The position numbers and the translations under genes were made by a program. The notes under the pieces were generated by a model that saw only the letters and a program-made list of their open reading frames with translations, searched no databases and was not told the DNA's origin. Positions 18,864 to 29,387 of a DNA stretch of 64,000 nt are shown piece by piece (the first letter of the stretch is position 1; the number at the start of each line of letters is the position of its first letter). Source of the DNA: Ignavibacteria bacterium (lineage in GTDB: Bacteria; Bacteroidota; Ignavibacteria; Tepidaquicellales; OLB5); contig JAIOIK010000042.1 of the NCBI GenBank assembly GCA_019912545.1, positions 1-64,000 of the forward strand. Reading direction: 5' to 3'.

Positions 18864-18895
18864 ATTGATTATTAACGACTTTAAAACTATATTTG
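18864..18895 (+). promoter_or_regulatory. Possible Bacteroidota-type promoter for secD-secF-purA
   Basis: ATTG (18864-18867) and TATATTTG (18888-18895) are spaced 20 bases apart, close to the TTTG / TAnnTTTG pattern of Bacteroidota primary-sigma promoters. It lies 46 bases before the secD start. The -7 match is complete; the -33 match is three of four. Confidence 0.4.
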
Positions 18896-18941
18896 TTTTT
18901 TAGTTTTTTGCCAATATTTACATAATTTACTGAGGATTAGC

Positions 18942-21020
18942 TTGAGAAAAAACAGGTTCAGAATAATTTTAACGGTACTCTTTTTAGGGCTCGCACTCTA
19001 TTTCTTGTATCCCACATTTAAAGATCGAGAGTTTAATAAGGATATTTCTAAGTTGACAAATGCGCAGGATAGTGCTGCATTTTTTGATAAAAACGGAAAT
19101 GATGTTATCAAGGCCAAAGAAGACAGGATCAAGCTTGGTTTAGATCTTCAGGGCGGAATGTATGTCATTATGGAAGTTGATATTGCAAAACTTTTGACTG
19201 ATCTCGCAAAAAAGAAGGATGATAATCTTACACAGGTCCTTAATCAGGTTAGTGAGCAATCAAAAAGCTCAGATGAAGATTTTGTCGAAATGGTTGATAT
19301 CCGGCTCAGAGAAAAGGGTCTATCTTTAAAAGCATATTATGGCGAAATAAGAGATGATGAATCCAGTATTAAATCATCACTTAAGACCGAAGTTGAAAAT
19401 GCGATCGATAGAGCTATCCAGGTTGTTAGAAACAGGATCGATCAGTATGGAGTTTCTGAACCGGTAATACAGAAAAAAGGTTCAAGCAGGCTTGTTGTTG
19501 AGCTTCCCGGTGTAAGCAATGTTCAGGAAGTGAGAAAACTTCTTCAGGGAACTGCACTTTTAGAATTTAAACTTGTTATTGACCCGCAGATCGCTGTTAA
19601 GGTGATGGAAAAGATCAATACCTACCTTGCAGGCGGCAATCTCGACTCTCTTGTTAAGGCTGATAGTTTAACTAAGATAGCTAAACTTGATTCTTTAAAG
19701 AAAAAAGATACGACAGGAGTTACTAAAAATAATATTAAAAAAGATTCAACATCAATTACAGAGAAAAAGGATTCTACCAAGAAAGATATAACAAAAAAAG
19801 ATACTACTAAAAAAGATTTAACCAAAAAAGACACCTCTAAAAAGAATACGACGAAGATGGATTCAATTAAGCCTGAAGATTCGAATTTAACCGGCTTGAC
19901 TGATAGCAATGGCAATCCCCTTGATACTGGCAAACAATTGAGTGAAGAGGAGTTTAAAGCTAAGAATCCCTGGTTCTACCTTGTCCGCCCGCAGCAATTT
20001 CAGGATGGGACAGTAGCATGGTTTGTTCGTGAAGCTGATAAACAAAAAGTTCAGAAGTTAATTGAGAAGAAAGAAATTCAGGATCTGATACCAACTGATG
20101 TGAGTTTTGCATTCAGTAACCGCTCGACTTTTGTTGACGAAGGAGAAAAGATCTACCAATTCTACATATTAAAAAGAGATCCGGAACTAACTGGCGGTGT
20201 TGTAGTAAATGCAAGGTCAAACATTGATCCATCTAATAACACTCCGGTTGTTTATATGGAGATGAACAGTGACGGGTCGGCAGACTGGGCAAGAATAACG
20301 GGTGCAAATATCAATAAACAAATAGCAATTGTTCTGGATAACGTAGTTTATTCAGCTCCAGTTGTGAGAAGCAAAATTACAGGCGGAAGCTCGCAGATCG
20401 AAGGAATGGCAAATATTCAGGAAGCAAAGCTGCTTGAGATAGTACTTAAAGCCGGTGCACTTCCTGCTCCATTAACAATTATTGAAGAAAGAACAGTCGG
20501 ACCATCGCTTGGAGAAGACTCGATTCAGAAGGGTTTATACTCGTCTATAATTGCGTTAATCCTTGTAGCCCTGTTCATGATCGTTTACTATCGGTTTGCA
20601 GGCTTTGTCGCAGACCTTGCTTTACTGTTTAACATGGTAGTGATAATGGGAATCATGGCCAGCTTCCATGCTACTTTGACTTTGCCCGGTATTGCGGGAC
20701 TTATACTTTCAATCGGTATGGCGGTTGACTCCAACGTTCTGATCTATGAACGTATAAGAGAAGAATTGCGGGGCGGCAAGCCTATTAGAACTGCCATTGA
20801 AATTGGCTACAATAAAGCTTTTTCTGCTATTATGGATGGGCACGTTACATCAATAATTACCGCTATTATTTTGTATCAATTTGGTACAGGCCCCATCCAG
20901 GGTTTTGCTTTAACTCTTTTGATAGGTTTGATCGCCAATTTATTTACTGCTATTGTAATGACAAGGATCATCTTTGATGTTATGACAGGAAAAGGCAAAA
21001 CTTCAATTAACTTTGGATAA
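18942..21020 (+). CDS. secD: Protein translocase subunit SecD with a KKD-repeat insertion
   Basis: SecD uses the proton gradient to help pull proteins through SecYEG. The 692-residue protein has an N-terminal helix, GLDLQGGMYVIMEVD near residue 68, the periplasmic P1 region, and six C-terminal helices with LSIGMAVDSNVLIYERIREELR near residue 590. The start is TTG at 18942 with GAGGA eight bases upstream. Residues about 245-312 are an extra low-complexity segment of repeated KKDT/KKDS units, absent from ordinary SecD and lying in the periplasmic domain. It makes the protein longer than the usual ~600-620 residues. It is followed 18 bp later by secF. Confidence 0.95.
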   Translation: MRKNRFRIILTVLFLGLALYFLYPTFKDREFNKDISKLTNAQDSAAFFDKNGNDVIKAKEDRIKLGLDLQGGMYVIMEVDIAKLLTDLAKKKDDNLTQVLNQVSEQSKSSDEDFVEMVDIRLREKGLSLKAYYGEIRDDESSIKSSLKTEVENAIDRAIQVVRNRIDQYGVSEPVIQKKGSSRLVVELPGVSNVQEVRKLLQGTALLEFKLVIDPQIAVKVMEKINTYLAGGNLDSLVKADSLTKIAKLDSLKKKDTTGVTKNNIKKDSTSITEKKDSTKKDITKKDTTKKDLTKKDTSKKNTTKMDSIKPEDSNLTGLTDSNGNPLDTGKQLSEEEFKAKNPWFYLVRPQQFQDGTVAWFVREADKQKVQKLIEKKEIQDLIPTDVSFAFSNRSTFVDEGEKIYQFYILKRDPELTGGVVVNARSNIDPSNNTPVVYMEMNSDGSADWARITGANINKQIAIVLDNVVYSAPVVRSKITGGSSQIEGMANIQEAKLLEIVLKAGALPAPLTIIEERTVGPSLGEDSIQKGLYSSIIALILVALFMIVYYRFAGFVADLALLFNMVVIMGIMASFHATLTLPGIAGLILSIGMAVDSNVLIYERIREELRGGKPIRTAIEIGYNKAFSAIMDGHVTSIITAIILYQFGTGPIQGFALTLLIGLIANLFTAIVMTRIIFDVMTGKGKTSINFG

Positions 21021-21038
21021 TTAAATTAGAAAACTGAA

Positions 21039-21992
21039 ATGCATTTTTTTCAAAATACAAATATAGATTTTTTAGGCAAGAGAAAACTTTTTTACATCGT
21101 TTCTCTATCAGTGATAGTTATCGGGCTCGCGGTTTTCTTTGCAAAAGGGCTTGTAATCGGAATTGATTTTGCCGGCGGCACTGAAGTACTTGTGAGATTT
21201 CAGAAAGATGTACCGATTGAACAGATCAGAACCGCGATGTCAACGGCAAAGATCGATGGAGCAGAGATCAAAACCCTGGGCAGCGAAAGAGATATTCTTA
21301 TCCGTACGCCTGAGCAGGGTGAAGGTACTGCCGTTAGTGATAACATCAGGCAGGCATTAACTACCGGCATTCCTGATAATACTTTCGAAGTACTCAGGAT
21401 CGATAAAGTTGGTCCCAAGATCGGAAAAGAACTTACAACATCTGCTATATACGCAACGATATTTTCTCTAATAGCAATACTCATTTACCTTGCATTCAGG
21501 TTTGAGTTCGTATATGCCGTAGGTTCAGTTCTTGCTTTGCTTCATGACGTGCTGGTTACACTGGGATTGGTTGCCATTTTCGGGTATTTGTTTCCAGACC
21601 TGCATCTTGAGCTTAACCAGGGTATGGTGGCAGCATTTTTAACGCTTATAGGTTTCTCGGTAAATGATACGGTTGTTGTTTTTGACAGGATTAGAGAGAA
21701 TATCAAGCTTTACAAAAGTGAAGATATTTATCATGTTATGAACAGGAGTTTAAATTATACCTTAAGCAGAACTATCATAACTAACGGAACAGTATTCATA
21801 ACTGTGTTAATATTGCTGATATTTGGCGGTGAAGTTAACAGGAGTTTTGCGTTTACATTTCTGATAGGTATAATAACCGGTACGTATTCATCAATATACA
21901 CTGCCGGCGCATTCGTTGTGGATATCAAGAATTTCATGGATAAAAACAAAAAAGGAATCATCCCCGGTAAATTATCGGTCAAGAAAGCATAG
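21039..21992 (+). CDS. secF: Protein translocase subunit SecF
   Basis: This 317-residue partner of SecD has a first helix (IVSLSVIVIGLAVFFAKG), the periplasmic domain beginning GIDFAGGTEVLVRF near residue 45, and five more helices with IGFSVNDTVVVFDRIRENIK near residue 205, the conserved SecF motif carrying the functional Asp. Length is normal. Gene order secD-secF with an 18-bp gap is standard. A short ~46-bp gap leads to purA. Confidence 0.95.
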   Translation: MHFFQNTNIDFLGKRKLFYIVSLSVIVIGLAVFFAKGLVIGIDFAGGTEVLVRFQKDVPIEQIRTAMSTAKIDGAEIKTLGSERDILIRTPEQGEGTAVSDNIRQALTTGIPDNTFEVLRIDKVGPKIGKELTTSAIYATIFSLIAILIYLAFRFEFVYAVGSVLALLHDVLVTLGLVAIFGYLFPDLHLELNQGMVAAFLTLIGFSVNDTVVVFDRIRENIKLYKSEDIYHVMNRSLNYTLSRTIITNGTVFITVLILLIFGGEVNRSFAFTFLIGIITGTYSSIYTAGAFVVDIKNFMDKNKKGIIPGKLSVKKA

Positions 21993-22029
21993 ATTTTCAG
22001 AGCTCTTACTTTCAAGAGAAATAATATGA

Positions 22030-23310
<1,281 letters not shown>

Positions 23311-23323
23311 ATTGAATAACTTA

Positions 23324-23424
23324 ACACACCCTCTACGAGTCTTCGACTCGAAGAGTCGTAGACCGTCTTCACCTACGGTGAATCCACCCCTGCCTGCTGC
23401 AGGCAGTCCTCTCAAGAGGGGAAT
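23324..23424. repeat. Composite repeat: host element carrying two inserted palindromes
   Basis: The outline AACACACC..CGTCTTCACC..CGGTGAATCCACCCCT..CTCTCAAGAGGGGAA matches, in reverse orientation, the uninterrupted element at 53153-53202. Two palindromes interrupt this copy: a 31-base near-palindrome at 23332-23362 (TCTACGAGTC..GTCGTAGA) and a 19-base palindrome CCTGCCTGCTGCAGGCAGT at 23389-23407. It lies between convergent purA and a lipoprotein gene. Confidence 0.75.
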
Positions 23425-23465
23425 TATTTACTAAGTTCTCATTTTTGAAAATTTCAATAAAATAA

Positions 23466-23496
23466 AAAAGGGACAAAACGAAATTTTGTCCCTTTT
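23466..23496. terminator. Bidirectional intrinsic terminator
   Basis: AAAAGGGACAAAA and TTTTGTCCCTTTT form a perfect 13-bp stem around CGAAA, with A and T runs on both sides. It lies between convergent purA and the lipoprotein gene ending at 23517, so it can stop transcription from both directions. Confidence 0.88.
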
Positions 23497-23516
23497 GCAT
23501 TAAACAGCATTAAAAA

Positions 23517-23987
23517 TTATTTCTTGTCGATCTTCGCATTAAATAATCCGCCTTCAGTATGGCCGCTCCTGAAAGTGGAATAGTACCATCCGCCCTTTAA
23601 TTCTCCACTAACAATATTAGCATTTAAGAAGACATTTGCATCGGCAATTCTTGGATTAGTATTAATATTAATGAAGTTCTGCTTATCATTATAATAACCC
23701 TTTAATTCACCACCCTCCATTGTCGTAAAACCCTGGTAAATGGTGTCCTTGGTGAGTTTTGATATAGTGTATGAACCGCTCACAAGGTAATCTCCTGATC
23801 CTGTCGTCTGTTTTGTAATTGAATCGAAAGTCATCAATCCTTCAACCAGCGATGTTCCGGAACTATCTGTAAGAATATATTGATACCGGCCTTTTTTTAG
23901 CGCCAGAGATGAATCTGAATCCGAACCCGAACATGAGCTTAGTATTAAAACTGCTGCAATTGAAATTAAGCCAATTATTTTCATCAT
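23517..23987 (-). CDS. Predicted lipoprotein of unknown function
   Basis: This 156-residue protein has an N-terminal hydrophobic segment and the lipobox LILSSC, so it is probably a membrane-anchored lipoprotein with the mature end at Cys near residue 19. The remainder is rich in beta-prone stretches (KGRYQYILTDSSG, GGELKGYYNDKQNFIN, GGWYYSTFRSGHTEGGLFNA), in a style similar to small lipocalin-like lipoproteins. I recognise no named family. Its start overlaps the metalloprotease stop by four bases (ATGA), so the two are translationally coupled. Confidence 0.65.
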   Translation of the reverse strand: MMKIIGLISIAAVLILSSCSGSDSDSSLALKKGRYQYILTDSSGTSLVEGLMTFDSITKQTTGSGDYLVSGSYTISKLTKDTIYQGFTTMEGGELKGYYNDKQNFININTNPRIADANVFLNANIVSGELKGGWYYSTFRSGHTEGGLFNAKIDKK

Positions 23988-25696
23988 TTTACCAATACCA
24001 TTTTTTTGATTTCTGAATAGACCGATTTGTTATCTCTGTTAACATCAAGTTTATACAAATATACTCCCGATGCTAAGTTTAAGCTGTTCGCATCTAAGTT
24101 GTATGAAAATATACCAATTGGATAGTAATTACTATTTATTAAAATAGCTATTTCCCTGCCGGTTATATCATATATTTTAAGGCTTACTAGCCCATCTTCA
24201 GGCAGCGCGAATTTTATATTTGTTACAGGATTAAACGGATTTGGGTAATTCTGGAGCAAGCTGAAAAACAACGGCGCTTCAGAGGAATTAAGCGGGTTAT
24301 CTAAACAAAGTGCCTGGTTATACCTCAGGTTGATTGTATCGCGAGGTAATGACCCGAATCCCCTTGTTAAGTTTATTGCTCCATTTAAATGGCAATAACT
24401 CATAATTGTACCATTGTTATTTGCAAATGTACCCGTTACACATGCACCCTCAGATTGATAACATGAATCGATCTGTCCGCTTACAGTCGGCCAAACACAA
24501 GCGTGTGTATGCATAGAGCCAAAATTATGGCCGGTTTCATGTGTGATAACCATAACTGTCCATGAATAAGTGGGATAGGGCTGATAGTTTCCTTCGATAT
24601 TACTGAAAGCATACCTTCCGGACTGGCTGGAAGGCTCATAAGACTGGCATAGAACTCTTATCCATGCAATACCGCCAAGCAATTGCCCATGTCCGGTGGA
24701 AAGCAAATGCGCCAAATCTCCTGTAAATGCATTCTTTGTCCTTGTGCCAAAAGCTTTCAAAATTTCATCTGACCCGCTAAGGTTCGCATATGGATCTGTT
24801 GAAGTATAAACTGAAACACTTGGAACCATATTGACAGTGATGCTTTCATTCTGGTAAAGTGTTTTTACATGCAGAAAAACTCCGCTTACGAAAGCCGCTG
24901 TTGCAGTTGCGCTGCTACCATTATCCTGGTACATTTTATAATCACATGTAAAATTAATATCAACAGGTGATATTGTAGCTTCGGCGTTGCCAATATTATT
25001 ACTATTATGTGCCGGAGTTCTATAGAATTTGTCATAAGCGTCACCGGACCCGCACTCAAAGCCGGGTTTGGTAATAACATCCAGATCATTATATAGAATA
25101 TACTCACTTGTCAGGTTCTTTTTATCATCCTTAAGAGCGCCAAGAACGAAGTTCCCGTTATCAGTTGAGAATATTCCCATTACATTGTTCTCAAAGACGC
25201 TTAATGAAACAATTGAGTTCTCATCACCCTTAATAATACCGCTGTAGAAGTTACCCTGGTTAAAGTTCTCTTCTTTTACCTGGCCATTACCAATTGATCT
25301 GACTTTAATTCCTTCAGGGTAAGGATTTACTTTTACAAGCTCTGCCTCAATATCTTTATTATTTGGACCCTTTAGCATGAGTGTGATTGTCTCCGGTTTT
25401 GAAGAATTCAATTCACTGAGTGCATTTACATCAATTGTGAAAAAAGATGCTTTATTGACAAACGTATTTAACGCTTCAGAATTATCCTTATTGCTTTGTT
25501 TAAACAGGCTAATGCCGACAAAGCTTCCTGTGTTTTTCATGCCTTTTACTAATTCTGCATTAGTGTTTTTGTGCTTAACACTACTATTAAAAACCACTTC
25601 TGTATTCGCTCCTGAATTAAATGCGCTGAAACTGAATAGCAGAGCTATTGCCAGAATTGAAAAGACAAGAATGTTTAATCTATAAACTTTTTTCAT
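23984..25696 (-). CDS. Type IX-secreted zinc metalloprotease (reprolysin-like, M12)
   Basis: This secreted protease has about 570 residues. After a signal peptide (LVFSILAIALLFSFSAFNSG) and a propeptide-like region, the catalytic zinc motif HETGHNFGSMHTHAC begins near residue 386, fitting HExxHxxGxxH of metzincins; the SYC about 50 residues later probably holds the Met-turn region (NNGTIMSYCH). The C-terminal ~80 residues start NYPNPFNPVTNIKFALPEDG and end in KMVLVK, a type IX sorting domain. The chosen ATG at 25696 gives MKKVYRLN; an in-frame start at 25774 would add 26 residues overlapping the neighbouring gene. It is coupled to the lipoprotein gene downstream, possibly a partner or inhibitor, which is inference. 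Confidence 0.85.
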   Translation of the reverse strand: MKKVYRLNILVFSILAIALLFSFSAFNSGANTEVVFNSSVKHKNTNAELVKGMKNTGSFVGISLFKQSNKDNSEALNTFVNKASFFTIDVNALSELNSSKPETITLMLKGPNNKDIEAELVKVNPYPEGIKVRSIGNGQVKEENFNQGNFYSGIIKGDENSIVSLSVFENNVMGIFSTDNGNFVLGALKDDKKNLTSEYILYNDLDVITKPGFECGSGDAYDKFYRTPAHNSNNIGNAEATISPVDINFTCDYKMYQDNGSSATATAAFVSGVFLHVKTLYQNESITVNMVPSVSVYTSTDPYANLSGSDEILKAFGTRTKNAFTGDLAHLLSTGHGQLLGGIAWIRVLCQSYEPSSQSGRYAFSNIEGNYQPYPTYSWTVMVITHETGHNFGSMHTHACVWPTVSGQIDSCYQSEGACVTGTFANNNGTIMSYCHLNGAINLTRGFGSLPRDTINLRYNQALCLDNPLNSSEAPLFFSLLQNYPNPFNPVTNIKFALPEDGLVSLKIYDITGREIAILINSNYYPIGIFSYNLDANSLNLASGVYLYKLDVNRDNKSVYSEIKKMVLVK

Positions 25697-25706
25697 ATAT
25701 TTAAAA

Positions 25707-26165
25707 TTATTTAAGTTCGCTTGAATTATGGTTGAAGCTATTTCTACCATTATTTTCAATACTGGTTTCAGCACCGGTAATTGTCTGGCTGTAATACAGT
25801 ATCCTGTTGTTATTAATGCCCGTTAAGAGAAGTTCATTGTTCTGAGTGAAATTATAACTGTACTGTACCCCGGAATCAGTATATGTTAAGGTAGAGCCTG
25901 AAATTGAGTATGGTCTGCTTATCGCACTTGCATCAGGACATTGCAGTGTGGCTGTTCCCCCTGTAGAACTTGGATAATTTACAGTCTCACCTGGACAAAT
26001 ATCAAGTGTTGTACCTGCATTGTATATCAATGTCCAGCTCCCTGTAATATCACCGGTTGGATTACTATTGAGGATCTCCTCGCAATCAGAACCAATGAAT
26101 GGAAGTGAAAGCAGCATTAAACCCGTAATAATGCGTAATGATAGTTTCTTGTACATATTATTCAT
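25707..26165 (-). CDS. Exported small lipocalin-like protein
   Basis: The 152-residue protein has a signal sequence (IITGLMLLSLPFIGSDC), with a Cys that may be lipidated although the preceding residues are not ideal for a lipobox. GDITGSWTLIYNAG near residue 38 resembles the start of small lipocalin-like domains in Bacteroidota. It contains several Cys, including CPGE and QCPDAS. It lies 10 bp upstream of the metalloprotease start and is probably co-transcribed. Function is unknown. Confidence 0.6.
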   Translation of the reverse strand: MNNMYKKLSLRIITGLMLLSLPFIGSDCEEILNSNPTGDITGSWTLIYNAGTTLDICPGETVNYPSSTGGTATLQCPDASAISRPYSISGSTLTYTDSGVQYSYNFTQNNELLLTGINNNRILYYSQTITGAETSIENNGRNSFNHNSSELK

Positions 26166-26234
26166 AAATAATTAAGTTAATTTGTCCTAAATATAATTAT
26201 CAGAATATTAATACACAACAAGTTTTACAAATAA

Positions 26235-26936
26235 TTACAGTTTTTCAGCAAATACGGTATGAACAATGCCAAGAAAGTTGTTTTTTTCCCCATTTACTTT
26301 GAATCCATTTTGGAGCAGCTTTTCAGTATACTCTCTAACAGGCAGGAAATTATCCACGGAATCAAACAGATAGCTATATGCATACTGGCTACCTGCCATC
26401 TTATTTCCGATCTTGGGAAGGACTTTCTCGAAGTACTGCTTAAATATTCTGCCTGCAATCGTGCTATTCAAAGGTTTAAACATTTCAATGGTAACAAAAG
26501 ATGCACCGGATCTTAATACTCTGCAAATTTCCTTTAAACAGTTATCCAAGTTCTGAAAATTCCTAACGCCAAATCCAATACCGCAGAGATCAAAGGTGCT
26601 ATTGCTGAAAGGTAAATGCTCGGCTTCTGCTCTAATAGGAAGATTGATACTCTTATCAAGCTTTTTCATGTCAATCTTAAGCATCTCTATGGAAAGGTCT
26701 GCAGAGTATATTTTTTTGGGATTTAGTTTCTGGAACTCAAGGCCTAAGTCACCCGAACCGCACGCAAGATCAAGTATTATATCGTACTTATTACCGCTGT
26801 TTGAAAGGAATTTTACTGCCTGTTTACGCCACCGGTTATCCTGGTAACCGCTTAAAAGATGATTAAGCCTGTCATAAGTAGGAGATATCTCATCGAACAT
26901 CTTCCCTACGAATTTCTTATCTTTGGAAAATTTCAT
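26235..26936 (-). CDS. menG: Demethylmenaquinone methyltransferase (UbiE/MenG)
   Basis: This 233-residue SAM-dependent enzyme carries out the last step of menaquinone synthesis. It begins with the family motif FVGKMFDEISPTYDRLNHLLS, followed by the SAM loop LDLACGSGDLGLEF near residue 56 and GIGFGVRNFQNLDNCLKEICRVL near 117-140. Length is typical. It starts 4 bp after the permease gene on the same strand. Menaquinone rather than ubiquinone is expected in this lineage. Confidence 0.93.
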   Translation of the reverse strand: MKFSKDKKFVGKMFDEISPTYDRLNHLLSGYQDNRWRKQAVKFLSNSGNKYDIILDLACGSGDLGLEFQKLNPKKIYSADLSIEMLKIDMKKLDKSINLPIRAEAEHLPFSNSTFDLCGIGFGVRNFQNLDNCLKEICRVLRSGASFVTIEMFKPLNSTIAGRIFKQYFEKVLPKIGNKMAGSQYAYSYLFDSVDNFLPVREYTEKLLQNGFKVNGEKNNFLGIVHTVFAEKL

Positions 26937-26939
26937 TAA

Positions 26940-28163
26940 TTATTTGAACCTGAGCGAAGTAATGGGGTTTAGCCTCGATGCCATGTAGGAAGGAATAACT
27001 GTAACAAGAATACTGAGCAACACAGCAATAACGGTTATCATTATGCCTGTACTCCAGTCGATAAGAAGCGGAACTGTGGACATATAATACAAGTCCGGTA
27101 TCTTAACAAGATCGTACTTAAGCTGCAAGAAACAGAGTCCGTAACCCAATACATTACCCAGGATTATTCCTGCTACAGAGATTAACATTCCCTGGAAGAA
27201 AAACACCATCGTAACATCAGTATTCTTGGCTCCGAGTGATTTCAATATCCCGATCGTCTCGGTCTTTTCCAGCACAAGCATTAGCAGGAATCCTATAATA
27301 TTTATTGCCGCAACTATGATTATTAAACCCAGAACTATCGGAATGGGCTTTTTTTGCAGGTCAACCCATGTGAAAAGACCTTTGTAGAGCTGGAATACAT
27401 TCTTTGCATTATTGTTGGGATAGTCAATGTTACTCCGTATTTCCTGTGTTGTTGTTCTGATCTTCTCTGTATCCTTCAAAAAGACCTCAATTCCGGTAAC
27501 ATACGGCCCCATGGAAAAAAGTTTTTGAGCATCATTAAGCGCAGTATACAGCAGCACATCATCGTATTCCTTTAAGCCGGATTCATAAATACCAACTACC
27601 TTAAAACCTTTTACGCTAGGAGTATTGGCTGCAGAAGGAATTCCCACAGTTGCAATTATGAATACCTTGCTATCCAGACCGATACCCAGCTTTGAAGCAA
27701 GCTTATTGCCGATTACGATACTTGAAAATGCTGTATCAGATTTTCCTAGATCACCGGTACCGGAAATTATTTTTCTTTGGGAAGCAAAAACATTGTCCTC
27801 ATTTCTTACTCCCTTAATAATAATGCCTTCAGTTCTTTCCTTAAACTTTATCACTGCCTCTTTTTGAACAAAAGGCTGTGCCATTGCAACACCGAAATGT
27901 TTTGAGCTGTCATTAAGGTCATTAAGAAGCTTCTGATAGTCGGCAATCCCCTCTTTTTTAAAAGATAGAACCTGGATATGCGATGAAAGTGATATTGTTT
28001 TTTCGGTTATCTCTTTTTCAAAACCGTTGAGCACCGAGACAGCTATGATCAATGCCGCTACTCCAATAGCAATCCCCGCAATTGAAATGAAAGTGATAAA
28101 GGAGATAAATGATGACTCACCTTTAGACCTCAAAAACCGCTTTGCAAGAAAGAAATTTATCAT
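26940..28163 (-). CDS. LolC/LolE-type ABC transporter permease
   Basis: The 407-residue inner-membrane protein has the FtsX/MacB layout: a first helix (FISFITFISIAGIAIGVAAL), a long periplasmic domain from about residues 45-260, and three C-terminal helices (PIVLGLIIIVAAINIIGFLLML onward). The N terminus MINFFLAKRFLRSKGESSFI is typical of lipoprotein-releasing permeases. The partner ATPase LolD is not in this window. It lies between prfB and menG with short gaps, a common conserved neighbourhood. A general MacB-like role is the alternative. Confidence 0.88.
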   Translation of the reverse strand: MINFFLAKRFLRSKGESSFISFITFISIAGIAIGVAALIIAVSVLNGFEKEITEKTISLSSHIQVLSFKKEGIADYQKLLNDLNDSSKHFGVAMAQPFVQKEAVIKFKERTEGIIIKGVRNEDNVFASQRKIISGTGDLGKSDTAFSSIVIGNKLASKLGIGLDSKVFIIATVGIPSAANTPSVKGFKVVGIYESGLKEYDDVLLYTALNDAQKLFSMGPYVTGIEVFLKDTEKIRTTTQEIRSNIDYPNNNAKNVFQLYKGLFTWVDLQKKPIPIVLGLIIIVAAINIIGFLLMLVLEKTETIGILKSLGAKNTDVTMVFFFQGMLISVAGIILGNVLGYGLCFLQLKYDLVKIPDLYYMSTVPLLIDWSTGIMITVIAVLLSILVTVIPSYMASRLNPITSLRFK

Positions 28164-28177
28164 TCTATATGGATTAA

Positions 28178-29270
28178 CTAAAACTCCATTAAATAACTTT
28201 TTATAAATTCATCGATATTGCCATCCATTACGGCCTGAGTATTGCTGGTTTCATAGTCAGTACGGTGATCCTTAACCATATTGTATGGATGGAATACATA
28301 GCTTCGTATTTGACTGCCCCATTCGATCTTCTTCTTTGAATTCTCTATCTTATCCTGTTTAGCCTGCTCTTTTTCCTTTTCAAGCTGGTAGAGCTTTGAT
28401 TTCAGCATCTTCAATGCATTTGCACGGTTTTGATGCTGTGAGCGCTCATTCTGGCATTGTACAACGATTCCTGTGGGTGTATGAGTAATCCTGATAGCAG
28501 TTTCCACCTTGTTAACATTCTGCCCGCCAGCTCCACCGCTCCTGAATGTATCAACCCGAATATCAGCCGGATTTATCTCAATCTCAATATTATCATCAAC
28601 TATAGGATAAACGAAAACTGCGGCAAAGGAAGTATGCCTTTTCTTGTTTGAATCAAATGGTGATATCCTGACGAGCCTGTGAACTCCATTTTCAGCCTTT
28701 AAATAGCCGTATGCGTACTTGCCTGTTATTTCCAGAGTAGCGCTTTTGATTCCGGCACCATCACCTTCCAGCAGATCAACAACCTCAGCCTTAAAGCCCT
28801 GCTTTTCGGCATACCTTAAGTACATTCGCATTAGCATTTGAGCCCAATCCTGCGCCTCTGTACCGCCCGCACCGGAGTTTATGTTCAGGATTGCATCCCT
28901 GTCGTCATCGGCATCCCTCAGCATATTCTTGAATTCGGCATCACCAACAAGCTTTGAAAGCTTTTCAATGTCCTTTTCAAATACTTCTTCAAGCGTAATA
29001 TCTGATTCTTCTTCTGCAAGGGCCAAAAGTGATTCCATATCGTTATACCTTGTATCCAGATTCTTCCAAAGCTCTATCCATTCATTATTGCTGTTTATTT
29101 CCTGCAAAACCTTCTGAGCTTCGGTATTATCATCCCAAAACCCGGGCTCGGATGTTTTTGCCTGGAGCTTATCTACTGTTTCCTGTTTGCTCGTGATCTC
29201 AAAGGAACCTCCTTAGATCATCGATCCGTTTCTTAACTTTCTTCAATTCTGATTTACTGTAATCGAACAT
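28178..29270 (-). CDS. prfB: Peptide chain release factor 2, with programmed +1 frameshift
   Basis: RF2 terminates translation at UGA and UAA. The ATG at 29270 encodes 23 residues ([18 protein letters not shown] then LRRFL) and then meets an in-frame TGA at 29199-29201. A +1 shift at CTT joins this to [20 protein letters not shown] and on to the main 309-residue frame. The GGQ motif [19 protein letters not shown] is near residue 240 of the full protein. The whole product is about 363 residues, the normal RF2 length. The internal ATG at 29107 would lose the N-terminal domain. Release efficiency at the TGA sets RF2 level by feedback. Confidence 0.96.
29199..29213 (-). promoter_or_regulatory. 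RF2 programmed frameshift site
   Basis: On the minus strand AGGAGG (29208-29213) is followed by TTC, the slippery CTT (29202-29204) and TGA (29199-29201). The internal Shine-Dalgarno lies three bases before CTT, the same spacing as in Escherichia coli prfB. The stop is codon 24. Confidence 0.95.
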
Positions 29271-29277
29271 GTTTTTA

Positions 29278-29301
29278 ATCCTGAGCGCAGCGAAGGATCC
29301 A
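29278..29301. repeat. Short dispersed repeat, ATCCTGAGCGCAGCGAAGGAT type
   Basis: AATCCTGAGCGCAGCGAAGGATCC lies just upstream of prfB. ATCCT and AGGAT pair at its ends, and GAGCGCAGC is semi-palindromic. Similar short sequences are frequent between genes in Ignavibacteria as I recall; no second clear copy was seen in this window. Confidence 0.4.
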
Positions 29302-29387
29302 ATCCTCATTCTGCTATATTTTAGTTTAACTAATGTTCTTTAACTTATAATAATTTAATGTAGTTATAGGTCGTAGGAACGCAGTCC

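Noticed and set aside
29199-29201. A stop codon making prfB a pseudogene
   Set aside because: The AGGAGG-TTC-CTT-TGA arrangement is the known programmed frameshift, and the frame resumes exactly one base later.
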